Shown here: positions 55,812 through 64,000 of the stretch, piece by piece
Position numbering within the stretch: position 1 is the stretch's first letter
Layout: each line of letters starts with the position of its first letter
Source: Triplophysa rosa
Taxonomy: Eukaryota; Chordata; Actinopteri; Cypriniformes; Nemacheilidae
Length of the DNA: 64,000 bases
Assembly (NCBI RefSeq): GCF_024868665.1
Contig: NC_079914.1
Coordinates: 3,528,593 to 3,592,592, forward strand
Reading direction: 5' to 3'
Position numbers and translations under genes: made by a program
The notes under the pieces: model-generated
What the model was told of the DNA's origin: nothing
Seen by the model: only the letters and a program-made list of their open reading frames with translations
Databases searched by the model: none

Positions 55812-57080
55812 GGACACTGTAACAGAGATTCATATTTCAGCCACAAAAATTAGATGTATCTTATTTTTAATTTAATGCAATATTGATATTTTTCATCAGA
55901 CCACGTGATAAGTAGTCGTTCTACGTCATTGACCCTTTATATATGTATTTTGTGAATTCATAAACCAAAAGCAATAATACTCAACACTTGGGGAACAAAT
56001 GGGGGCATGGACTATGGAAAATTATGCTGTAAAAATAAACAAAATCTTTAAAAACTTCGAGAGACCTCACATGGGTCTTTAACCACCAAATGTTGACATA
56101 TGTGCTGTAAGTGCATAAGTATGATGAAAATCTTTGGTAAAAAACTATTTCATGGTTTGGTTGACCTTTGCATGCAATTGCCCAACATCAAAAACTATAA
56201 CACTACAGCAAACATAAGCTGTAGCATCACCCTGGAAACCACCCAGAATTCCATAGCAACAGCTTAGCATTCTTCAACCACTCAGAACACCCGAGCAACA
56301 CCCAAGCAGAATGACAAGAAGTCTAGGCAAGCAACACTCACATTTTTTTTGTGTGTGTGAAAATCTCTATGACATTGAGCTTCCGTGGATGCAAAAAGCA
56401 CATAAGTTAGTGAGGAAAGGGTAAAGTGGTTAGTGCGAGGGATTAGAATTGTATAACATCTATCTAATATTAAAGAGACAGCTGCGGTGCAGAAGTTAAT
56501 CCTGTGCTATGAGGCCGGAGAGATGATGATTCCTCTCTGGAGGCCGTAGGGAGATCCAGGCTGGATTTATTGCTCTCCGGGTGTAGCGAGTGGGCCCGCG
56601 CAGGGCCTGCCTGGACGGATCAACACCCCCCCCTCATATATCGCGCTGTGGCAGGTGTTTTCATAACGTAGCTGCGTGTCCAGGCACAGAGCCCACTGTA
56701 TGCAACAAGAGCCAGGTGTTAACACCCGAACCTCTCTCTCTTTCTTTCCGAGTATTTTATCAGCTTGACTATTATTAAATATGGTGAAAGTAATACTAAT
56801 AAAAATAACTAAAAAAAAACATAAATACAAGGTAAAGTAATGTCATTAAATCAAGGCTCAGGATGGGGTCTGTGTATATAAGCTTTGAGCCAGATATTGG
56901 TCCCTTTCGGCTTGTCTTACATTGTTTGTTGATTTTTATACATGTCTTGTAAATTTAAAAGGATCCCTGGGTATAAAGCGAAGTATGGCTTAATATATGA
57001 ACAATGGCATTGACTTTATAATTGTGAAATAAAAAAACAGTGTAACTGTCACAGTATTCATAAACTTTGAAAAAATATTT
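55812..57080. other. bahcc1 intron, no exon seen
   Basis: AT-rich first half. The block 56440-56780 is GC-rich and repeat-free (GAGGCCGGAGAGATGATGAT, GCGCTGTGGCAGGTGTTTTC) and could be a regulatory element. Frames on both strands there are short and without recognisable domains. Confidence 0.38.
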
Positions 57081-57121
57081 TTACTTGGAGGCCGCCATTT
57101 TTTTGCGTCAGAATCCGTGAT

Positions 57122-57825
57122 GTCAAATGGTTGCGACCTAAACCTGTTCTCTTTCGCAACAGCGAAGCACACATGTTTTCCATATATAACAGTAAAATAT
57201 GACACGTAAAACATAAGATCAGATATACAAACACACAGGGACAGTAGGTGGCGGTATGTCCTCTTGACACAAGCCAACCTGCCAGCCATAAAAGAACGCG
57301 TTCAGTAGACGTCTGTTCAAGGTGAGCGTGCGTAAAATCATAGCTTTAAACTACCACCTTTGAGACATTTAAGACTATTTAAGACATCAGCATGCACCAT
57401 AATCGTATACTTTATACATTATGAGAATATACTGATAAACACAATAATAATGCTTGTGGTTTGGTTATTTATTCTGTATTAGAGCACACGTGAATATTAG
57501 CCCCCGTCAGCTAATGACCGAGGGAGACAATAGCGTTAGGCTACTGATGTTGATAAATCAACATCAAAAAGTCAAAATCTGGATAAAATGCATTGTATGA
57601 TGGCTAAAACATCGTGTACATGATAAATTCAAAATGATTTTGGTTATTAACATGCATGTTTGTGTTGTTTCTGACAAACAATATTAAAATGTTGGAAAAT
57701 ACACCAAATAGCGTCTTTATTTTCTTTCTTTCTTCTTTTAGCATTATATAAAAGGAGGAGCGACAACAGTAAAGGACGAGAGAGAACCAGGCCTGGACTT
57801 TACGTTATGTTTTATTATGTGTGAC
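57122..57825. repeat. 704-bp direct repeat, left copy (abuts gap)
   Basis: Identical to 58804-59507 at constant offset 1682, with only about three substitutions seen (CTACCACC/CTACCGCC, TTCAAAAT/TTCGAAAT, GCATTATA/GCATTTTA) and no indel. It ends exactly where the N run starts. Confidence 0.95.
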
Positions 57826-58803
57826 NNNNNNNNNNNNNNNNNNNNNNNNNNNNNNNNNNNNNNNNNNNNNNNNNNNNNNNNNNNNNNNNNNNNNNNNNNN
57901 NNNNNNNNNNNNNNNNNNNNNNNNNNNNNNNNNNNNNNNNNNNNNNNNNNNNNNNNNNNNNNNNNNNNNNNNNNNNNNNNNNNNNNNNNNNNNNNNNNNN
58001 NNNNNNNNNNNNNNNNNNNNNNNNNNNNNNNNNNNNNNNNNNNNNNNNNNNNNNNNNNNNNNNNNNNNNNNNNNNNNNNNNNNNNNNNNNNNNNNNNNNN
58101 NNNNNNNNNNNNNNNNNNNNNNNNNNNNNNNNNNNNNNNNNNNNNNNNNNNNNNNNNNNNNNNNNNNNNNNNNNNNNNNNNNNNNNNNNNNNNNNNNNNN
58201 NNNNNNNNNNNNNNNNNNNNNNNNNNNNNNNNNNNNNNNNNNNNNNNNNNNNNNNNNNNNNNNNNNNNNNNNNNNNNNNNNNNNNNNNNNNNNNNNNNNN
58301 NNNNNNNNNNNNNNNNNNNNNNNNNNNNNNNNNNNNNNNNNNNNNNNNNNNNNNNNNNNNNNNNNNNNNNNNNNNNNNNNNNNNNNNNNNNNNNNNNNNN
58401 NNNNNNNNNNNNNNNNNNNNNNNNNNNNNNNNNNNNNNNNNNNNNNNNNNNNNNNNNNNNNNNNNNNNNNNNNNNNNNNNNNNNNNNNNNNNNNNNNNNN
58501 NNNNNNNNNNNNNNNNNNNNNNNNNNNNNNNNNNNNNNNNNNNNNNNNNNNNNNNNNNNNNNNNNNNNNNNNNNNNNNNNNNNNNNNNNNNNNNNNNNNN
58601 NNNNNNNNNNNNNNNNNNNNNNNNNNNNNNNNNNNNNNNNNNNNNNNNNNNNNNNNNNNNNNNNNNNNNNNNNNNNNNNNNNNNNNNNNNNNNNNNNNNN
58701 NNNNNNNNNNNNNNNNNNNNNNNNNNNNNNNNNNNNNNNNNNNNNNNNNNNNNNNNNNNNNNNNNNNNNNNNNNNNNNNNNNNNNNNNNNNNNNNNNNNN
58801 NNN
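57826..58803. other. Assembly gap (978 N)
   Basis: A continuous N run. Any reading frame drawn through it is meaningless. Confidence 1.
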
Positions 58804-59507
58804 GTCAAATGGTTGCGACCTAAACCTGTTCTCTTTCGCAACAGCGAAGCACACATGTTTTCCATATATAACAGTAAAATATGACACGTAAAACATAAGA
58901 TCAGATATACAAACACACAGGGACAGTAGGTGGCGGTATGTCCTCTTGACACAAGCCAACCTGCCAGCCATAAAAGAACGCGTTCAGTAGACGTCTGTTC
59001 AAGGTGAGCGTGCGTAAAATCATAGCTTTAAACTACCGCCTTTGAGACATTTAAGACTATTTAAGACATCAGCATGCACCATAATCGTATACTTTATACA
59101 TTATGAGAATATACTGATAAACACAATAATAATGCTTGTGGTTTGGTTATTTATTCTGTATTAGAGCACACGTGAATATTAGCCCCCGTCAGCTAATGAC
59201 CGAGGGAGACAATAGCGTTAGGCTACTGATGTTGATAAATCAACATCAAAAAGTCAAAATCTGGATAAAATGCATTGTATGATGGCTAAAACATCGTGTA
59301 CATGATAAATTCGAAATGATTTTGGTTATTAACATGCATGTTTGTGTTGTTTCTGACAAACAATATTAAAATGTTGGAAAATACACCAAATAGCGTCTTT
59401 ATTTTCTTTCTTTCTTCTTTTAGCATTTTATAAAAGGAGGAGCGACAACAGTAAAGGACGAGAGAGAACCAGGCCTGGACTTTACGTTATGTTTTATTAT
59501 GTGTGAC
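58804..59507. repeat. 704-bp direct repeat, right copy (abuts gap)
   Basis: The second copy begins exactly at the end of the N run with GTCAAATGGTTGCGACC and continues past the repeat into unique sequence (AGCAGTCGACCGTGAGG). Confidence 0.95.
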
Positions 59508-59622
59508 AGCAGTCGACCGTGAGGGAGCTGCCGCATTTTACTTTCGTTTTGTTGTTTGTTTTAAAGTTTTGTTGTTCAACGTTTGCTGGTTCCCTCCTCC
59601 TTCCTTGCTGTGAACATTGTTA

Positions 59623-59650
59623 CACACACATATATATATATATATATATT
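59623..59650. repeat. (CA)n(TA)n microsatellite
   Basis: ACACACACATATATATATAT run. Confidence 0.92.
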
Positions 59651-59765
59651 ATCCTACAGAACCTTATATTTACTGAAGAACTGATTAGTGTGTCGGTGTT
59701 TAGTTTGGCTGCCTAGCTGTGCGTGCAACCAGTTTACGTCATCGAAAAAGAACATGGCGGCCTCC

Positions 59766-60757
59766 TTAGGTTAAAATGAGTATTACATTTAGGGTTTTTT
59801 TAAGAACTGAAAATATTTGATGTGTTTCTAAAGACAAATGCTAGTAGTGTAATGCATATTACAATGCATTAAGCCATACATCTCTGTATACACCGGGTTC
59901 CCTTTAATATTTTTGTTTTTATTTGTGCTGTTTTGACTGTTTTAAATACACAATATAATCCAATTAATTCATCAGGCTAAAAAATCTAATTAATGAAATT
60001 AATTATTTTTTCCTTCACAAACATTTGGTGAAAAGTTTGGCAAGTAGAAATACTGGTTCTCCTGCAGACAAGCAGAAAAAAACCGAATTAATACTGTAGG
60101 GGTCTAAAATTAAAATAAAGCAGTCACCTTCTTTCTGGTTGAACTGACAGTTGAATTCATTGATGCTGATGGTCTGATAAGTTGTGTTTTTCTGTGAGGT
60201 GTAGTAATGATGATTCCATTGTGCTGTTCCAGTGGGTTGGGTGAAGGAGGTGGTTTGGGATTTGGGGGGAGGGGTGTTGGATAGCATCTGATTAATAGCT
60301 AGGAATGCTTTGAAGTGACAACCGAGCGGCGCTCTGGGTAATGGTGCTAGTGCGTTTCACTTCCTGTGTCTTTATTAGTCTGCATGTCTATATGTCTGGT
60401 CAGTAACAATGACAGGTGAAAACACGCACATCCCTTCGCGAGCATATCACGCTCTAATGAAGGGAAACAGGGAGTTACAAATTGCCCTCATTGTAATCCA
60501 TCAAAATGACGAACGAACGGCCTTCAGATTTTTCCGTCACTGGTAAAAAAATCTGTCAATGACAGAGAATTTTCGGTTAACGTGACCTCTGGTACACACA
60601 TGTACAGGAAAATCTGGACCACGGCCAATCAGAGGGGGGTCCGCCCTTCACTATCTCTGATTGGTTTAGACCACGATATGGGCCTAATGTGTGTCTGTTG
60701 TTGAATCACAGGAAGACTTTCAGAGTCGCGGAGACTATTTTTCTCCCTCGAACTGCT
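59766..60757. other. bahcc1 intron, possible conserved block
   Basis: No exon is seen. 60350-60560 is repeat-free with balanced composition (TCTAATGAAGGGAAACAGGG, TTACAAATTGCCCTCATTGT) and has the look of a conserved vertebrate enhancer. Confidence 0.35.
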
Positions 60758-60850
60758 GGTCGCACCGGTGCGACTTCAGATTTTTTTTAGTCGCACCATT
60801 GAGAAATAAGGTCGCATGTGTGACCAAATTGGTCGCACTCTAGAGCCCTG
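60758..60850. mobile_element. hAT right-end fragment (CTCTAGAGCCCTG)
   Basis: GGTCGCACCGGTGCGAC, then AGTCGCACCATTGAG, then GGTCGCATGTGTGACC, ending GGTCGCACTCTAGAGCCCTG. GTCGCA subterminal repeats with a CAGGGCTCTAGAG terminus are a known fish hAT pattern. The opposite end was not found, so this is a truncated copy. Confidence 0.6.
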
Positions 60851-62177
60851 AGTATTTGTCTAATTGTTTTCTTAACGTGTCAAAGGAGAACTATACCTCC
60901 TGCTTGAGTCTGGTTTCTCTGAAAGGTTTTTTCCTCCTCTTATAGAAAACCGGGGAAATGGGTGCTGTCTAGTTTTTAATAAAATGTTGGATCACCATTT
61001 GCCTTGAATAGGTTCAGACCTACTTGCAATAGATTCATACAACTTTTGAATAGTCTCCAGTAAACTGTTGTAGAGTGTTTTGACCATTGAATCTGATTCT
61101 CCCTTTTCTCATAATTGTGGAAACTGTTGCTCTTGAAACACCAAACAGTCAGGCTGTTAACGTACAGTAACATATTCTCCTGCTTAACTGGCTGCCATGA
61201 ATTGCTCCCTTAGGAAATCTGACCCAATTTACCAATTTCTTTTACGAACCACTTCTAATCACTACTTGTTGGGACTACTTGTTTGATCATGCAACTTAGA
61301 CAATATGTAGTAACAATAGATACCCGCAACATTTTTTTTCACATTAGCCTTTCACATTTCACATTGTGTAGACCCTACACAAATAATATTAACCCCTACA
61401 GCAATATACCAACCATTTGTAAAGTTTTACATTGATGCGTATTGCATACACTTTTATCCAAATCCACCTAATTGATCAGTTTCAATGGAATTGAATTCAT
61501 GGAAAGCAAAACTACATCCTACAATGCAAAAAACCTGATTTGGGCTTCGACCTTTGTTCATGAAAGGGTTAATACAATATACAGTGTATCCTGTGTAGTA
61601 TTCTTCAAAAACGAAACTATTGCATTGCAAGGGGTACCATGGTTTTGGACGGGACAGGCGCTTTATTTTTGTGTACTTGTGTACGCGTGTTACTTGGCTG
61701 TGAGTTGCAAGTTATGTATCTTCTGAGCTGGTGATAATTGTAGAGAGGTCAGACTGGTCATTGCTCTGTCTCTGGCAGTGTGTCAGTAACTAGCTGCTCA
61801 AGCGCCTGAGAGCTTAGGGCTGTTCCTTTAGAAAGATGGGTGTGTGCATCTACAGTATATATGTCTCAACGTAGGTTTTGTTTCATGTCTTCTCTGCTTT
61901 GATTTTTGGTTTCTGCTATGCCTTGTCACTGGCGCTGTTATGCTATTCCAGCATAGTGCTGTTTATCGTCATAGAATGTCGATAGCAATTCTTAAAACTA
62001 ATATTGAAGAATTAATAACTAATCAGTGTAAAAAGTTAAATAAAACGGGTTATTTTATTCATTTATTAAATACTGTTGCCAATGTAATGATGTTTTGCAG
62101 GTTTGATTATGAATGTAATGCTCACAAATCCTTTAAAAATACTGGAATAATAGAGAATGGACAGCATTGAGATTTAT
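60851..62177. other. bahcc1 intron, no exon seen
   Basis: AT-rich sequence. The plus-strand frame 61844-62170 (108 codons) has a hydrophobic start and then Asn/Lys-rich sequence, no domain and no splice context, and is treated as chance. Confidence 0.4.
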
Positions 62178-62185
62178 ATAATAAC

Positions 62186-62644
62186 TAGGGATGTAACGGT
62201 TCACTCAGCTCACGATGCGATGCGATTCACGATTCTGATCTCACGATGCGATTTATTCACGATTTACTCACGATTTATTTTGAAAAAATGAGTTGAAACA
62301 AATTAGAAATGAACAACGTCCCTTGCATTATTTCTTAAATGCTTCACGTTTCTTTGTATGATAAAATAATGTTTTATTTCAAATAACAAAACTAAACTGC
62401 AATTTTATAACAAATTAATAATAGAAAAAGTCTCTTTAATATAAACAAACTAATACTGTCTGTGCTTTTCTTGGATTTTTTTGCATTTAAGAAATATCAG
62501 CATCCACGTTTAGGTTTGCAGTTAAAATAGCGGCCCCTGCTGTTCAAAAAATGTATTGCGATTCAGTTCAAGCCTCAACCGATTTGAATCGTAGCTCATT
62601 ATAACCGATTTTCAACCGGCTCACGGTGAATCGTTACATCCCTA
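62186..62644. mobile_element. hAT MITE with perfect 8-bp duplication
   Basis: The left end TAGGGATGTAACGGTTCAC and the right end GTGAATCGTTACATCCCTA are inverted. ATAATAAC flanks both sides (62178-62185, 62645-62652). The left subterminal region repeats CACGATGCGAT / CACGATTTA. 459 bp, non-coding. Confidence 0.92.
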
Positions 62645-62652
62645 ATAATAAC

Positions 62653-63110
62653 TGAGAGTAACTGACAGGGAACAATGCTGAAGACAACAGGATCAGAACA
62701 TGAAGCAGATCTTCAGATGCCGCACACCACATCTCCATAATGTGTTGAGTTGGTTAGGACAGGCAGTGAGATATTTCCAGTTGTTTGTGTCTCTATGAAG
62801 ATGAAATGAGCCACATCTGAAGCTGTTGTAAAATGGTCAATTTCTGCACACCCATGAACTGCTCATGTGAAAATCAATATAACTTTGCATTATTCTGATA
62901 AATTGCGAACATTGCTGTGCAACCATAAACTCCTTAATAGACATTCTTCCTTGTATTGTTCAGGACTCGTTCCGCTCTTTATTGTCGCATTACCTCATGT
63001 TTGCTTCCATGTGTAAATAACATAGGCAGCTGGGAACATTGTCCTGTAATGGGTTGTGTGCCACTACAGTCCTTTATTGTACAAGGCCCGGTCTGCATGA
63101 TTTTAAGCAA
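62653..63110. other. bahcc1 intron, no exon seen
   Basis: Unique-looking sequence with no recognisable exon. Confidence 0.4.
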
Positions 63111-63230
63111 CTGTAGCACCTGATAGAGCACAGAACTGACAAAAGTTATGGGTTTGATTCCCAAGGAAAACATACTCATAACAACAAGTGCATACCCTGA
63201 CCAATGCGTACTTGCTTTGGATAAAACTAT
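63111..63230 (+). repeat. tRNA-derived SINE
   Basis: CTGTAGCACCTGATAGAGCA (degenerate A-box region), GGGTTTGATTCCCAAGGA (B-box) and the tail TGCTTTGGATAAAACTATTTC, as in fish tRNA SINEs that end CTTTGGATAAAAGCGTCTGC. Confidence 0.75.
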
Positions 63231-63589
63231 TTCAAAAGAATAACTGTAATGCATGCAGGTGAGTTGCGTGTGTTTGTGTTATGTCTCTCACCAGAATGTG
63301 TGGCAGTGTGTGTCTTTTTGAAGACGTGTCGGTCTGAAACACTGCTATGACTGTGAATGGTTTCAGGAGCGTGCCAGAATACCTCGCCAGCTCACGGTCT
63401 CCCGGAGGGCCGGGGAGAGTGTGTGTCATGTGCTCTGCAAGACAGTGTGTCTACAGTATTTGTTGTGTGTGTAAGAATCAAAACAAGTCATGACAATTTG
63501 CGACCTAGCTCTGTCCACGTCCCCTCTCCTAAGACTTTGGACTACATCTAACATGGGACAAAAGAATTATATATTGAGTCAAACAGATG
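63231..63589. other. bahcc1 intron, no exon seen
   Basis: Short frames on both strands around 63230-63550 have no recognisable domain. Confidence 0.4.
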
Positions 63590-63684
63590 CACTCGAAAAA
63601 TGCTGGGTTGTTTTTGACCCATGCTGGGTAAATTTTAGACAGAACACAAGGCTGGGTTAAAATTACCCAGCACTTTTTAGAGTG
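63590..63684. mobile_element. 95-bp palindromic MITE (CTGGGTT family)
   Basis: CACTCGAAAAATGCTGGGTT at the left and CCCAGCACTTTTTAGAGTG at the right are inverted. GACCCATGCTGGGTAAATTT and GGCTGGGTTAAAATTACCCA lie inside. TG, not TA, flanks both ends. Confidence 0.7.
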
Positions 63685-63796
63685 TGGGAAAACTTGGACT
63701 TTACAGGACAACAATGTGCTAGAAACTTAAAATTCTTTCCATTGATGTTTGAAAAGTTTTGCATACACGACAACGCATTCAAAAGGATCCAGTGTA

Positions 63797-64000
63797 CACT
63801 CTTAAAAATAAAGGTGCTTAAAAGGTTCTTCACAGTGATGCCATAGAAGAACCATTTCAGGTTCCACAAATATCCATTCAGTCAAAAGTTCTTTAAAGAA
63901 CCACATCTTTCTTGCATTTTATCATCTGAAGAACCTTATTTTGCCACAAAGAACCTTTTGTGAAACAGAAAGGTTCTATATGGAACCATTTAGACAAAAA
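63797..64000 (+). mobile_element. TA-flanked GGTTCTTC MITE, cut by window end
   Basis: It starts CACTCTTAAAAATAAAGGTG after TA (63795-63796) and contains GATGCCATAGAAGAACC, TTTGCCACAAAGAACCTTTT and GGTTCTATATGGAACCATTT. Same family as 29915-30159 in opposite orientation. The right end is beyond 64000. Confidence 0.85.

Larger units (their letters stand above)
57087..59765. mobile_element. Inverted-end element spanning the assembly gap
   Basis: GGAGGCCGCCATTTTTTTGC at the left and AGAACATGGCGGCCTCC at the right are inverted and each is followed inside by a GCGTCA/ACGTCA motif. The right interior has a TATA-like TTTTATAAAAGG (59425). The true length is unknown because of the gap and the flanking duplication. 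A target duplication is not clear. Confidence 0.4.

Noticed and set aside
57744..58971. Four frames of 355-402 codons through 57.7-58.9 kb
   Set aside because: They run through the 978-N gap and consist mostly of unknown residues.
61844..62170. A 108-codon plus-strand frame with a hydrophobic N-terminus, possible secreted protein
   Set aside because: It changes to Asn/Lys-rich AT-driven composition, has no domain and no splice or promoter context, and lies in an AT-rich intron.
1..64000. CRISPR arrays, operons, prophage or bacterial regulatory sites
   Set aside because: The sequence is vertebrate: introns, tRNA-derived SINEs, LTR retrotransposons. The tandem repeats present have no unique spacers.

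Overview
The window is vertebrate, and the evidence points to a cyprinid-type teleost fish. One host coding exon matches the start of BAHCC1. The rest is AT-rich, intron-like or intergenic DNA packed with repeat families familiar from carp and zebrafish genomes: tRNA-derived SINEs, TA- and TTAA-flanked MITEs, hAT elements with 8-bp target duplications, a Gypsy element, a BEL/Pao element and solo-LTR-like units. Nothing bacterial is present. The family calls rest on motifs and repeat architecture read by eye, not on searches.

Layout. Positions 1-1556 hold no recognisable gene. Positions 1565-7388 are a hAT element with a perfect 8-bp target duplication (AGCCTTAG). It hosts three nested insertions: a 2,556-bp element with 68-bp inverted ends that carries a GIN1/KRBA2-like (Ginger-type) integrase zinc-finger gene plus an SMC5-like exon; a 1,251-bp non-autonomous element (8-bp duplication CATATATC) inflated by 17 copies of a 54-bp telomere-like minisatellite; and a Harbinger-type element with an antisense MADF fragment. 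Positions 7616-15046 are a nearly complete Gypsy retrotransposon (two 97-98% similar LTRs, tRNA-Lys type primer site, duplicated gag, and a pol broken by one TGA). It abuts, without a target duplication, a 5'-truncated and multiply frameshifted BEL/Pao element (15047-21880).

From 22 to 42 kb there is gene-poor sequence with dated DNA transposons: a hAT at 23467-25024, MITEs near 22.8, 25.8, 29.9, 33.7 and 37.2-38.1 kb, SINEs, and a solo-LTR-like unit at 27.2-27.8 kb. At 42.2-43.3 kb there is a CCAAT-rich, probably bidirectional promoter and a candidate non-coding first exon. At 45366-45671 lies the first coding exon of bahcc1, whose first 57 codons end at a phase-1 splice donor. The rest of the window (45672-64000) shows no further bahcc1 exon and is most simply a very large intron. 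It contains two more hAT elements with perfect 8-bp duplications, a solo LTR with a 5-bp duplication, a THAP-exon-bearing TTAA element, a second copy of the 37.5-kb TTAA element in opposite orientation, and a 978-N assembly gap flanked by two almost identical 704-bp copies.

No operon-like or novel multi-gene system is visible. The most unusual objects are the integrase/SMC5-like chimera inside the nested hAT, the gag duplication whose junction makes an overlapping stop-start (ATGA), the Gypsy-BEL junction, and the THAP exon that has lost a zinc-ligand codon.
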